Source: Flavobacterium sp. N1994
GTDB lineage: Bacteria; Bacteroidota; Bacteroidia; Flavobacteriales; Flavobacteriaceae
DNA: 64,000 nt
Assembly: GCF_025947145.1 (NCBI RefSeq)
Contig: NZ_CP109999.1
Span: forward strand, 3,286,001 to 3,350,000
Direction of reading: 5' to 3'
The notes under the pieces were generated by a model that saw nothing but the letters and a program-made list of their open reading frames with translations, made no database searches and had not been told where the DNA came from. Positions 30,203 to 39,644 of the stretch are shown one piece after another. Every line of letters starts with the position of its first letter. Positions within the stretch are counted from its first letter, which is position 1. The translations under genes and the position numbers were made by a program.

Positions 30203-31192
30203 TTACCTTTCAAAAATAGTGCCACTTTTTATAAAGTAGCGGTATACAATACTTTTAAAATGATAGTAATTATTTAAGGTTTTTCCTTTTCGTTTCTTTA
30301 AAGTTTTGTTTATCAAGCTGTAAAAAGCAAAATGAGCTTTGATAATAGCCCAACAATGAATAAATTTTCCTTTAAAAATAAATTGTACTCCAGCTAATCC
30401 ATCAAGAACAAGACGTATAAAAAGGATGGGCACTAATTTATTTTTAGGCAAATTTTTAGTGAGCATTAAAAGGGAGTTTCTGAAATTTAGAAAAGTCTTC
30501 TTTGGATTGCTTTCGTTTAACGTGGCGCCACCAACATGATAGACCTTTGATTTGAAGGTATATTTAGCTTTATAACCCAAGTTAAAGGCCCTCCAACACA
30601 AATCAATTTCTTCCTGATGCGCAAAAAAATCACTATCAAATCCGTTTAGGTTTCGATACACTTCTTTCCGAATAAAAAAACAAGCCCCACTGGCCCAAAA
30701 GATATCAACTTCGTCATCGTATTGCCCAGCATCCTTTTCAATAGTTTCAAAAATACGCCCTCTACAATAAGGATAGCCATATTGATCTATAAAACCTCCA
30801 GCAGCACCAGCATATTCAAAGTAAGTTTTGTTTTTATAATCTAAAATTTTAGGTTGAATGATACCAACAGAGGATTCGGAATCAAAAATTGACAGAATGG
30901 GAGTAAGCCAATTTTCAGTTACCTCAATATCCGAATTCACTAAGGCATAATAGTCTTCCTCTACTTGTTCCAAACCTACATTATACCCTTTGGCAAACCC
31001 ATAATTACCATCATTCTTAATAATGGTAACGGATGGAAATTGGGATTTAAGGATGGTAATAGAATCATCAGTTGAAGCGTTATCAATAACGTATACTTTA
31101 GCTTCATCAGAATATCGAACTACCGAAGGTAAAAATTCTTCTAACAGTTTGGCTCCATTCCAATTTAATATGACAACAGCTATTTTTTTCAA
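30203..31192 (-). CDS. Family 2 glycosyltransferase
   Basis: 329 residues with a GT-A fold: start VVILNWNGAKLLEEFLPSV, nucleotide-sugar region DNASTDDS (~37-44), metal-binding-like VNSDIEV (~88), and the acceptor-side motifs ASGACFFIRKEVY, GFDSDFFAHQEEIDLCWRA. The pattern is close to rhamnosyltransferase-like enzymes of polysaccharide synthesis (GT2). The last ~80 residues are basic and partly hydrophobic and may bind membrane. Donor and acceptor are not known. It starts 3 bp after the stop of the upstream nuclease-like gene, so they are co-transcribed. Confidence 0.9.
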   Translation of the reverse strand: MKKIAVVILNWNGAKLLEEFLPSVVRYSDEAKVYVIDNASTDDSITILKSQFPSVTIIKNDGNYGFAKGYNVGLEQVEEDYYALVNSDIEVTENWLTPILSIFDSESSVGIIQPKILDYKNKTYFEYAGAAGGFIDQYGYPYCRGRIFETIEKDAGQYDDEVDIFWASGACFFIRKEVYRNLNGFDSDFFAHQEEIDLCWRAFNLGYKAKYTFKSKVYHVGGATLNESNPKKTFLNFRNSLLMLTKNLPKNKLVPILFIRLVLDGLAGVQFIFKGKFIHCWAIIKAHFAFYSLINKTLKKRKGKTLNNYYHFKSIVYRYFIKSGTIFER

Positions 31193-31195
31193 AAG

Positions 31196-31645
31196 TTAAT
31201 CGTTTGAGAAATTTGGTAATTCCTTCAAGAAAATATAAGTTTCCTTTTCAAAATCCATTTGACAAAAGTAATGATTTAGACCATTGGTTACCATCAAGTA
31301 AGTAGCTTTAAGGGTCAAATTATAACGAGCAATTTGATCAAATGTATCTTGAGTAATTTTCACTTCGGGAGCTTTACACTCTATAAGTAAATAAATACCG
31401 CCATCAGGTTGAAAAACAACCACATCATAGCGTTTCTTTAAATCATTGACTTTAATCAATTTTTCAACGTTAAGATACGATTTTGGATAATTTTTGTCTT
31501 GTAACAGAAATTGAACTGTGTGTTGACGCACCCATTCTTCGGGAGTAAGAAGAATAAATTTTTTCCTGATTTCATCAAAAATAGCCACTTTATTTTCACT
31601 ATTTTTGAAGCGAAACGAATACGAAGGAAAATTAAGTTTTTGCAT
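31196..31645 (-). CDS. HsdR N-terminal-like (PD-(D/E)xK) protein
   Basis: 149-residue protein matching the N-terminal nuclease-type domain of type I restriction HsdR as a stand-alone unit. The conserved core is KRYDVVVFQPDGGIYLLIECKAPEV (about 74-99; only key residues D75, E90, K92 matter), a PD-(D/E)xK arrangement. No helicase, methylase or specificity gene lies nearby, so it is not a restriction system. The same small protein commonly sits beside holA in Flavobacteria to my recollection. Possible role in DNA repair; unproven. Divergent from holA. Confidence 0.78.
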   Translation of the reverse strand: MQKLNFPSYSFRFKNSENKVAIFDEIRKKFILLTPEEWVRQHTVQFLLQDKNYPKSYLNVEKLIKVNDLKKRYDVVVFQPDGGIYLLIECKAPEVKITQDTFDQIARYNLTLKATYLMVTNGLNHYFCQMDFEKETYIFLKELPNFSND

Positions 31646-31725
31646 AAAGCAAATGTAATTTAAAATTTAAAATTATTAACATCCGTTCGCTATAGCACGG
31701 GTCAAAATTTAAAAATTTCCATAAA

Positions 31726-32730
31726 ATGGATGAGGTTGTAAAAATCATCAACGACATAAAAGCCGGTAACATTAAGCCTATCTATTTTTTGATGGGAGAA
31801 GAGCCTTATTATATTGATAGAATAACAGAATACTTAGAAGAAAATTTACTTTCAGAGGATGAAAAAGGGTTCAATCAAATGGTGCTCTATGGAAGAGATA
31901 CAACCATTGATGATATTGTGAGCAATGCTAAACGATATCCAATGATGGCAGAGCGTCAAGTGGTGATTGTCAAAGAAGCACAGGATTTGGCTAAGACCAT
32001 TGATAAACTCGAAAGTTATGCTGAAAACCCTCAACCTACAACGGTTTTAGTACTAGCTTATAAATACAAAACGTTAGATAAACGCAAAAAAATCACCAAG
32101 ACTTTAGACAAACATGGTTTAGTTTACGAAAGTAAAAAACTATATGAAAACCAAGTAGGGCAATGGATTAACAGAGTACTGCAAGGAAGAGGCTTTACTA
32201 TAGAACCTAAAGCCAATGCTATGTTGGTTGAATTTTTAGGAAATGATTTGAGTAGAATTGCCAACGAATTAACCAAACTTGAAATCATTTTACCGAAAGG
32301 CAGCACGATAACTCCCAATCATATTGAAGAAAATATTGGTTTCAGTAAAGACTTTAATGTCTTTGAATTCAGAAAAGCTATCGGGGAAAAGAACCAACTA
32401 AAAGCCTATCAAATTGCTAGTTATTTTGCCCAAAACACCAAAGACAATCCTTTGGTTCTAACAACCGGATTAGTGTTTAGCTTTTTTTCAGCCTTGTTGC
32501 AATACCACGGATTAAAAGACAAGTCTCCCAGTAATGTAGCCAAGACGTTAAAGGTTAATCCGTATTTTGTTAATGATTATATTGGAGCAGCCAAAAATTA
32601 CCCTATGCGAAAAGTAAGCGGTATAGTAGCTACTTTACGTGATATAGATGTAAAGAGCAAAGGGGTAGGAGCCGCTAATCTAAGTGATTCGGATTTATAC
32701 AAAGAGATGCTGGTTAGTATATTCAACTAA
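31726..32730 (+). CDS. holA: DNA polymerase III subunit delta
   Basis: Clamp-loader subunit that opens the beta clamp. 334 residues, normal for HolA. The N-terminal FLMGEEPYYIDRI (about 22-34) and the middle ELTKLEIILP are family hallmarks; the C-terminal collar region follows. The gene stands alone, with the amidohydrolase gene 77 bp downstream and the nuclease-like gene divergent. Confidence 0.92.
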   Translation: MDEVVKIINDIKAGNIKPIYFLMGEEPYYIDRITEYLEENLLSEDEKGFNQMVLYGRDTTIDDIVSNAKRYPMMAERQVVIVKEAQDLAKTIDKLESYAENPQPTTVLVLAYKYKTLDKRKKITKTLDKHGLVYESKKLYENQVGQWINRVLQGRGFTIEPKANAMLVEFLGNDLSRIANELTKLEIILPKGSTITPNHIEENIGFSKDFNVFEFRKAIGEKNQLKAYQIASYFAQNTKDNPLVLTTGLVFSFFSALLQYHGLKDKSPSNVAKTLKVNPYFVNDYIGAAKNYPMRKVSGIVATLRDIDVKSKGVGAANLSDSDLYKEMLVSIFN

Positions 32731-32807
32731 CCTAAGGAAGATTTTCTTTTTTGAAGAAGGCTTTCATTCCTAAGAATTACTATCTTTATCAGTTTAATTT
32801 TATTCCA

Positions 32808-34085
32808 ATGAAAAAACTACTACTATTCAGTTCATTACTAATGGCCACATTTGTTTTTGGTCAAGAAACCTTTATTCAATGTGGCAAACTTATCGATACT
32901 AGAAACGGAAAAGTATTGGGAAATAAAACCATTATTGTTTCCGGGAAAACCATCAAAAGTATCCAAGATGGATTTATTGCCCCCACGGATTCCAGTTCAA
33001 AAGTAATCGATTTAAAAAGTAAAACAGTAATGCCCGGATGGATAGACATGCACGTGCATTTAGAAGAACAAACTAGTCCAACAGCTTATTTAGAAGAGTT
33101 TACATTAAATGACGCCGATGTTGCTTATAACGCCGAAGGTTTCGCCAAAAAAACTTTAATGGCAGGTTTTACTACAGTGAGAGATTTAGGAGGAAGCGGA
33201 GTAAATGTTTCTTTGAGAAATGCTATCAATGCTGGGAAAGTTATAGGACCCAGAATATTTACTGTCGAAAAAGCATTGGCCTCAACGGGTGGTCATGCTG
33301 ATCCAACTAATGGATATCGCAAAGATTTAATGGGTAATCCAGGACCAAAAGAAGGGGTGGTAAATAGTGTAGAAGATGCTCGTCAAGCCGTACGTCAAAG
33401 GTATAAAAATGGAGCCGATTGGATTAAGATTACAGCGACTGGTGGGGTTTTAAGTGTTGCCAAAAGCAGTGGAAACCCACAGTTTACTCAAGAAGAAATT
33501 GAAGCAATAGTCACTACGGCTAAAGATTATGGAATGAAAGTAGCAGCCCATGCCCACGGTGATGAAGGAATGCAAAGAGCCGTAAGAGCTGGTGTAAAAA
33601 CCATTGAACACGGAACCGAAATGAGTGAAGCTACCATGGATTTAATGATAAAAAACAATTGCTATTTAGTACCAACAATTATAGCTGGAAAAACAGTAGA
33701 GGAAAATGCTAAAAAACCTAATTACTATCCTGTAATTGTCGTTCCTAAAGCACTTTCCATCGGGCCAAGAATCCAAGGGACTTTTGCCAAAGCCTACAAA
33801 AAAGGTGTGCCAATAGCTTTCGGAACTGATGCTGGTGTTTTTGAACATGGTCAAAACGCTAGAGAGTTTATCTATATGACCGAAGCAGGAATGCCAATTA
33901 TGAAAGCATTACAAGCAGCTACTGTAACTAATGCTATACTTCTTGATATGGATAAGCAAATCGGAGTTATTGAATCAGGCTACTTGGCCGATATTATTGC
34001 TACTGAAGGGGATCCAACACAAGATATAACTACAGTAAATAATGTAGTTTTTGTAATGAAAGAAGGAGTTGTTTACAAACCATAA
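32808..34085 (+). CDS. Exported amidohydrolase (Xaa-Pro dipeptidase-like)
   Basis: 425 residues from ATG 32808, which opens a clean signal peptide (MKKLLLFSSLLMATFVFGQ); a TTG at 32751 would add an unconserved leader. Metal-dependent hydrolase fold: HVH in WIDMHVHLEEQ, a central lysine region (WIKITATGGV), HAHG near 245, EHGTEM, and AFGTDAGVFEHG with the last metal-ligand Asp. This subgroup acts on Xaa-Pro or other imidic amide bonds; actual substrate is unknown. The protein should be periplasmic. Confidence 0.88.
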   Translation: MKKLLLFSSLLMATFVFGQETFIQCGKLIDTRNGKVLGNKTIIVSGKTIKSIQDGFIAPTDSSSKVIDLKSKTVMPGWIDMHVHLEEQTSPTAYLEEFTLNDADVAYNAEGFAKKTLMAGFTTVRDLGGSGVNVSLRNAINAGKVIGPRIFTVEKALASTGGHADPTNGYRKDLMGNPGPKEGVVNSVEDARQAVRQRYKNGADWIKITATGGVLSVAKSSGNPQFTQEEIEAIVTTAKDYGMKVAAHAHGDEGMQRAVRAGVKTIEHGTEMSEATMDLMIKNNCYLVPTIIAGKTVEENAKKPNYYPVIVVPKALSIGPRIQGTFAKAYKKGVPIAFGTDAGVFEHGQNAREFIYMTEAGMPIMKALQAATVTNAILLDMDKQIGVIESGYLADIIATEGDPTQDITTVNNVVFVMKEGVVYKP

Positions 34086-34137
34086 ATTATCAACATTTTT
34101 CACTAAATTTGCTCTCCAAAATTAAAAACCACAGAAT

Positions 34138-34320
34138 ATGGGAATGAATAAAAATACCGTCTTAGGATGGGCAACCTTAATTATGATTATCATGGGATTT
34201 ATTCTAATAGGATTAGGAATTTATCGTTATGCCGATGTTGCAGGTTGGGGCTTTGGAGCTGTAGGTGTTGGGTTTTTAGCCAATGCTTGGGTGTTCAGCT
34301 CTCTAAAAGGACGACTATAA
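34138..34320 (+). CDS. CAL67264 family small membrane protein
   Basis: 60 residues, two membrane helices (about 9-28 and 35-53) joined by GIYRYADVAGWG. I recognise it as the short Bacteroidota-specific family annotated CAL67264. Function unknown. Start may be ATG 34138 or ATG 34144 (MNKNTV). TAAATTTG at 34104-34111 is a good -7 element. ettA begins 37 bp later. Confidence 0.75.
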   Translation: MGMNKNTVLGWATLIMIIMGFILIGLGIYRYADVAGWGFGAVGVGFLANAWVFSSLKGRL

Positions 34321-34357
34321 TTCAATTTAATAATTCATTAATCTAACAATCTAAAAA

Positions 34358-36052
34358 ATGTCTGACGATAAGAAAGTAATTTTCTCCATGCAACGATTGA
34401 GCAAATCGTACCAAGGAAGTGATAAGCAAGTTTTAAAAAATATATATTTAAGTTTCTTCTACGGAGCGAAAATTGGAATCCTCGGACTAAACGGTTCAGG
34501 AAAATCTTCTTTGTTAAAAATTATTGCTGGAGTAGATAAAAACTACCAAGGAGACGTAGTTTTTCAACCAGGATATACAGTAGGTTACTTAGAGCAAGAA
34601 CCACAACTAGACGAGACCAAAACCGTTATTGAAATCGTAAAAGAAGGAGTTGCTGAAACGATGGCACTTTTAGACGAGTTCAATAAAATCAACGATATGT
34701 TTGGTTTGCCAGAAGTGTATGAAGATGCGGATAAGATGGACAAACTGATGGACCGTCAAGCGCAATTGCAAGACCGTATTGATGCTTGCGGTGCTTGGGA
34801 AATTGACAATAAATTAGAAGTAGCCATGGATGCTCTTCGAACTCCTGAAGGTGATATGCCAATCAGCGTATTGTCAGGTGGTGAAAAACGTCGTGTGGCT
34901 TTGTGTCGTTTGCTTTTGCAACAACCAGATGTATTGTTATTGGATGAGCCAACCAACCACTTAGATGCAGAAAGTGTACTTTGGTTAGAGCAACATTTGG
35001 CACAATATTCAGGAACCGTAATTGCCGTAACGCACGATAGATATTTCTTAGATAATGTAGCAGGTTGGATTTTAGAATTGGATAGAGGAGAAGGTATTCC
35101 GTGGAAAGGGAATTATTCTTCTTGGCTAGACCAAAAATCAAAACGTATGGAACAAGAAGAAAAAGTCGCTTCCAAACGTAGAAAAACGTTAGAACGTGAG
35201 TTGGACTGGGTTCGTCAAGGTGCTAAAGGAAGACAAACCAAACAAAAAGCACGTTTGCAAAACTATGACAAACTCTTAAACGAAGACCAAAAAGAACTAG
35301 ACGAAAAGTTAGAAATTTACATCCCTAACGGACCAAGATTAGGAACTAATGTCATCGAAGCGAAAGGAGTAGCTAAGGCTTTTGGAGAAAAGTTATTATA
35401 CGACAACTTAAATTTCACTTTACCACAAGCTGGAATCGTGGGAATTATTGGCCCTAATGGAGCTGGTAAATCGACTATTTTCCGTATGATTATGGGAGAA
35501 GAAAAACCGGATGGTGGTGAATTCAAAATCGGGGAAACTGTTAAAATTGCTTATGTTGACCAATCACATTCGAATATTGATCCTAACAAATCCATCTGGG
35601 AGAATTTCTGTGACGGACAAGAATTAATCATGATGGGCGGAAGACAAGTAAACTCAAGAGCCTATTTGTCCCGATTTAATTTTGGAGGAAGCGATCAAAA
35701 CAAAAAAGTCGCCGCATTATCTGGTGGAGAAAGAAACCGCTTACACCTAGCTATGACTTTAAAAGAAGAAGGAAACGTTTTGTTATTGGATGAACCAACC
35801 AATGATTTGGATATTAATACGCTACGAGCTTTAGAAGAAGGTTTAGAGAACTTTGCGGGTTGTGCTGTTGTAATTAGCCACGACAGATGGTTCTTGGATA
35901 GAATTTGCACTCACATTTTAGCTTTTGAAGGAAACTCTGAAGTATACTATTTTGAAGGTGGTTTCTCGGAATATGAAGAGAACAAAAGAAAACGCTTAGG
36001 AGTAGATGCAACACCAAAACGAATAAAATATCGTAAATTAATTAGAAATTAA
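34358..36052 (+). CDS. ettA: Energy-dependent translational throttle protein EttA (ABC-F)
   Basis: Ribosome-associated ABC-F ATPase that gates the first peptide bond according to ATP:ADP ratio. 564 residues with two ABC domains. First: Walker A GLNGSGKSS, signature LSGGEKRR and Walker B LLLDEPTNHLD. Second: GPNGAGKST, LSGGERNR and LLLDEPTNDLD. Between them is the linker (about 245-320) rich in Arg and Lys (RQGAKGRQTKQKARLQ) typical of EttA, with a short arm insert in domain one. No membrane segments. Followed by a terminator. Confidence 0.95.
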   Translation: MSDDKKVIFSMQRLSKSYQGSDKQVLKNIYLSFFYGAKIGILGLNGSGKSSLLKIIAGVDKNYQGDVVFQPGYTVGYLEQEPQLDETKTVIEIVKEGVAETMALLDEFNKINDMFGLPEVYEDADKMDKLMDRQAQLQDRIDACGAWEIDNKLEVAMDALRTPEGDMPISVLSGGEKRRVALCRLLLQQPDVLLLDEPTNHLDAESVLWLEQHLAQYSGTVIAVTHDRYFLDNVAGWILELDRGEGIPWKGNYSSWLDQKSKRMEQEEKVASKRRKTLERELDWVRQGAKGRQTKQKARLQNYDKLLNEDQKELDEKLEIYIPNGPRLGTNVIEAKGVAKAFGEKLLYDNLNFTLPQAGIVGIIGPNGAGKSTIFRMIMGEEKPDGGEFKIGETVKIAYVDQSHSNIDPNKSIWENFCDGQELIMMGGRQVNSRAYLSRFNFGGSDQNKKVAALSGGERNRLHLAMTLKEEGNVLLLDEPTNDLDINTLRALEEGLENFAGCAVVISHDRWFLDRICTHILAFEGNSEVYYFEGGFSEYEENKRKRLGVDATPKRIKYRKLIRN

Positions 36053-36064
36053 TTCAATACATTG

Positions 36065-36092
36065 AAAATCTCGTTTAAACGAGATTTTTTTT
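36065..36092 (+). terminator. Rho-independent terminator after ettA
   Basis: AAAATCTCG and CGAGATTTT pair around TTTAAA, followed by a run of T ending at 36093. Confidence 0.9.
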
Positions 36093-36105
36093 TGAATAAA
36101 AAAAT

Positions 36106-36113
36106 TATATTTG
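36106..36113 (+). promoter_or_regulatory. Putative -7 element of the hybrid histidine kinase
   Basis: TATATTTG matches TAnnTTTG, 17 bp before the ATG at 36131. No -33 at normal spacing. Confidence 0.4.
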
Positions 36114-36130
36114 AAAGATGAACTGACCCT

Positions 36131-38335
36131 ATGATTAAAGCCAAATCCATCCGTTTACTATTGTTTTTATTTTTCTTTGTTTCGAATGTCATTGCACAAG
36201 ATTTTAAAACAGAGCAAGATGAGATAGAGAGATTACTTAATCAAGCTGTAGCCGATTTTAACGATGCGAAATTTGATAAAGCTTTGCAATCTTCAAAAAC
36301 GGCATTAATTAATTCTTTTGCGATTAATGATGATTCCTATATAGCACAATCCTACAATACTATTGGGGTTATTTACAACGAATGTTCTGATGCTAAAAAA
36401 GCTATCGAGTTTTATGAAAAAGCACTCACTTATGCAAAAAAAGCCAACAAGGATAAACTTTATAATTGGATTTATGGCAATCTAGGAAGCGCCTATTATT
36501 TCAACGAAATTGACGTCAATAAAGGAATTGGTTATTATAAAAAGGCTTTGTACTATGCTACTATAATTAAGGACACCACTGAAATAAATTATACCCGAGT
36601 TAATATTGCCAGCGCTTACTTTTCTATTGATAAGTTTGATGAAGGCAATTATTATGTGAAAGACATCAAAGAGAATATCTTGCTAAACGGATCAGAAGAT
36701 TCAAAGATGTCAATGAATCTGTTAATGGGTATTTACACCACCAATAGAGATCAAAAAGCAGAAGCTGAAAGATATTATTCCATTGCTGAAAAAATTGCCA
36801 AAAAAAATAAGTTTGATTCGTTTCTAATCAATATATACGAAAATCTAGTTAGACATCATAAACATTTCAATGAGCCTCAAAAAGCACAGGCATACAAGGC
36901 AAAGTTAGATTCACTTAGCAAAATAGTTTATTCTAAAGACAAGCTCAATAATATTCAAAAAGCTGCACAGCAAATTGAACTAGATGAATATAAAATTCAA
37001 CTAGAACGAATTGAAAAGATAAATCAGACTCACAGAAAAAGCCTTAAAGAATCTAAGTTAGTGGTAATACTCTTTATAGTTATTCTGATTGTCTTGTTGC
37101 TATTTTTATTGACACTTTATAAAAACATAAAACTAAGAGAACAAGCAAATCTCGAATTAAAGAAAGCCAACGAAGAACTCCTAATTGCCAAAGAAAAAGC
37201 CGAAGAAGCCTCTCAACTCAAATCGCAATTTGTATCAACTATTACACACGAATTGAGAACGCCTTTGTATGGGGTTATCGGAATTACTAATATTATTTTA
37301 GACGAACACAAAGAACTCGGCAACAGCCCACATTTGAGATCATTGAAATTTTCGGCAAAATATTTATTGTCGCTCGTAAACGATATTCTTCAAATCAATA
37401 AAATTGAGGAAAAGCGAATTGTACTAGAGAATTTGATTTTTAACATAACAGATGAAATCACCTTAATCAAAAACTCTGTAGAATACATTGCAGATAAAAA
37501 CAACGATAAACTTACACTAGAAATCGATACTGCTATTCCCGAATTTTTAATTGGAGATAAATTACGATTGTCTCAAATCATTATGAATCTAGTAAGTAAT
37601 GCGTTGAAGTTCACCAAAAACGGAGAGGTTTCTATCATTGCCGATTTGAAAAAAGTGGAAGGAAAAGTTTATTTTATCGAATTTAAAATCAAAGATACTG
37701 GAATCGGAATTGCTAAAGAGCATCAAAGTAAAATCTTCGACAAATTTGTTCAAATAGAACGTAAAGAAGAAGATTATCAAGGAACCGGATTAGGATTGTC
37801 AATTGTATCGAGTTTAGTGAAATTATTTGATAGTGAAATTCATTTAGAAAGTGAAGAAAACGTTGGAACTACTTTTTCCTTTACTATCGGATTTGAATTT
37901 GATGAAGAAAAATCAATTGAAATCATCAATAATATTGAAGTCGATTTATCTACTACAGGTTTATACAACATTCTAGTGGTAGAAGACAATAAAATCAATC
38001 AAGTAGTCACTAAAAAGATTATACAAGGCAGTAATATGACTTGCACTATAGTAGATGATGGTTACGCTGCAATGGTGGCCATTGAAAGGGAAGTTTTTGA
38101 TTTGATCTTGATGGATATCAATATGCCTTTAATCAACGGTTTTGAAACCACCCGAAAAATTAGAGAGAAAGGCATCAAAATTCCGATTATTGCTCTTACG
38201 GCTTTTGACAAACAAGAAGTAATGGAAGAAGCAATTTCGGCGGGAATGAACGATATAATGGTCAAACCATTTGAGCCTTCAAAGTTGTTTCAAGTGATTC
38301 ATAACCAAGTTAAAAACAAAGAAAACGCTGATTAA
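36131..38335 (+). CDS. TPR hybrid sensor histidine kinase / response regulator
   Basis: 734 residues. Signal peptide (1-22), periplasmic TPR array (about 25-280, for example NTIGVIYNECSDAKKAIEF), one membrane helix (~311-333), coiled-coil linker, HisKA with phosphoaccepting H373 in TITHELRTPLYG, HATPase_c with DTGIGIA and GTGLGLSIV, and a C-terminal receiver (~622-734) with phosphorylatable D662 in ILMDINMP and the conserved K at the end (MVKPFE). The signal sensed is unknown; no dedicated DNA-binding output is fused or adjacent, so the phosphoryl group must pass to an unlinked protein. It converges with the RhlE-like helicase gene. Confidence 0.93.
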   Translation: MIKAKSIRLLLFLFFFVSNVIAQDFKTEQDEIERLLNQAVADFNDAKFDKALQSSKTALINSFAINDDSYIAQSYNTIGVIYNECSDAKKAIEFYEKALTYAKKANKDKLYNWIYGNLGSAYYFNEIDVNKGIGYYKKALYYATIIKDTTEINYTRVNIASAYFSIDKFDEGNYYVKDIKENILLNGSEDSKMSMNLLMGIYTTNRDQKAEAERYYSIAEKIAKKNKFDSFLINIYENLVRHHKHFNEPQKAQAYKAKLDSLSKIVYSKDKLNNIQKAAQQIELDEYKIQLERIEKINQTHRKSLKESKLVVILFIVILIVLLLFLLTLYKNIKLREQANLELKKANEELLIAKEKAEEASQLKSQFVSTITHELRTPLYGVIGITNIILDEHKELGNSPHLRSLKFSAKYLLSLVNDILQINKIEEKRIVLENLIFNITDEITLIKNSVEYIADKNNDKLTLEIDTAIPEFLIGDKLRLSQIIMNLVSNALKFTKNGEVSIIADLKKVEGKVYFIEFKIKDTGIGIAKEHQSKIFDKFVQIERKEEDYQGTGLGLSIVSSLVKLFDSEIHLESEENVGTTFSFTIGFEFDEEKSIEIINNIEVDLSTTGLYNILVVEDNKINQVVTKKIIQGSNMTCTIVDDGYAAMVAIEREVFDLILMDINMPLINGFETTRKIREKGIKIPIIALTAFDKQEVMEEAISAGMNDIMVKPFEPSKLFQVIHNQVKNKENAD

Positions 38336-38347
38336 TACCAGCGTTTT
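38322..38347. terminator. Bidirectional terminator embedded in overlapping gene ends
   Basis: AAAACGCTG and CAGCGTTTT form the stem, and the stop codons of the kinase (+) and helicase (-) lie inside the loop region. The two genes overlap by 4 bp tail-to-tail. Confidence 0.8.
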
Positions 38348-39582
38348 TTATTTTTCTTAGAAGCTTCCGATTTCCTAGAATTAGTTCCTTCGGGTTTCTT
38401 TTTATTTCTCAAATCAGGTTTAGCATCCGGATTAGGTTCTCCTTCTTTCCAAGGAAACGGATGGTCTTTCATTGTTTTGACATTGACTTTAATCAATTTC
38501 AAAATATCTTTCCAATACGGTTCTTCATCTCTTCCGCAAAACGAAATCGAAATCCCACCATTACCTGCACGACCGGTCCGACCAATACGGTGAACATAAG
38601 TCTCAGGAATATTAGGCAAATCAAAATTGATTACATAAGGCAAACTTTCAATGTCAATACCACGAGCTGCAATATCTGTAGCTACCAAAACCGAAATTTC
38701 TTTGCTTTTGAAATTATCTAAAACTCGTTGACGCGCCGTTTGAGATTTGTCGCCATGAATAGCTTCTGCATTTACACCATGCTTTTTTAATGCTTTTACC
38801 ACATTGTCTGCACCATGCTTAGTTCTAACAAAAACCAATACATTACTTAGGTTTTCATTGCGTATCAAATGATATAATAAACCACGTTTGTTTTCTTTAT
38901 CTACAAAATAAATTTGCTGTTCAATAATTTCAGCGGTTGATGAAACAGGTGTTACAGATACATATTCGGGTTTGTTTAAAAACGTATCAGCTAGTTCTCT
39001 AATCGCCATCGGCATGGTAGCCGAAAACAATAAAGTTTGTCTGTTAGAGGGAACCAATTTCACAATTTTTCTAACATCATTGATAAAACCCATATCCAAC
39101 ATCAAATCCGATTCGTCTAAAACCAAATAATGCAAGCTGTCAAAATTGATAAAACCTTGTTTGTGTAAGTCCAATAATCTTCCTGGAGTAGCAATTAATA
39201 CATCCACTCCTTTTTTTAATTGGTCTACTTGCGGCACTTGAGAAACACCACCAAAAACAGTTAACTGTCGAATGTTGGTATATTTTCCGTAAGTATCAAA
39301 GCTTTCACCAATTTGAACGGCTAATTCACGTGTTGGAGTCACCACTAAACAACGAATTTCTTTTGTTTTTTTGGATGACCCAATCATACGATGCAAATTG
39401 TGTATGATAGGAATAGCAAAAGCTGCCGTTTTTCCTGTACCAGTCTGAGCACAACCTACTAAATCTTTTCCTGCTAAAATAAATGGGATAGCCTTTTCCT
39501 GAATTGGAGTGGGGCTGGTGTATCCTTCTTCAAAGACGGCTCTTTGAATACTTTTGGATAATGATAAATCTTCGAATAACAT
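38332..39582 (-). CDS. DEAD-box RNA helicase (RhlE-type)
   Basis: 416 residues. Q motif region TPIQEKAIP, motif I AQTGTGKTAA (~45-54), PTRELAVQ, motif II at D156-D159 reading DESD rather than DEAD, motif III SATMP, and motif VI HRIGRTGRAG. The C-terminus is a short basic tail (NKKKPEGTNSRKSEASKKNKKRW). It remodels RNA in ribosome assembly or decay. The Ala to Ser change in motif II is conservative but unusual. A matching promoter lies at 39615-39643. Confidence 0.92.
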   Translation of the reverse strand: MLFEDLSLSKSIQRAVFEEGYTSPTPIQEKAIPFILAGKDLVGCAQTGTGKTAAFAIPIIHNLHRMIGSSKKTKEIRCLVVTPTRELAVQIGESFDTYGKYTNIRQLTVFGGVSQVPQVDQLKKGVDVLIATPGRLLDLHKQGFINFDSLHYLVLDESDLMLDMGFINDVRKIVKLVPSNRQTLLFSATMPMAIRELADTFLNKPEYVSVTPVSSTAEIIEQQIYFVDKENKRGLLYHLIRNENLSNVLVFVRTKHGADNVVKALKKHGVNAEAIHGDKSQTARQRVLDNFKSKEISVLVATDIAARGIDIESLPYVINFDLPNIPETYVHRIGRTGRAGNGGISISFCGRDEEPYWKDILKLIKVNVKTMKDHPFPWKEGEPNPDAKPDLRNKKKPEGTNSRKSEASKKNKKRWY

Positions 39583-39614
39583 ATAATATGCTTACAATTA
39601 AGCGTAAGCCGTGG

Positions 39615-39643
39615 CAAAGATAAGGTTTTTAAATTTGGGACAA
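39615..39643 (-). promoter_or_regulatory. Putative promoter of the RhlE-like gene
   Basis: On the minus strand TTG (39643-39641) and TATCTTTG (39622-39615) are 18 bp apart, matching the -33/-7 consensus. The start codon lies 33 bp downstream. Confidence 0.55.
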
Positions 39644-39644
39644 A

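Noticed and set aside
31196..31645. Restriction-modification system
   Set aside because: Only an HsdR N-terminal-like domain is present; no helicase, methyltransferase or specificity gene.
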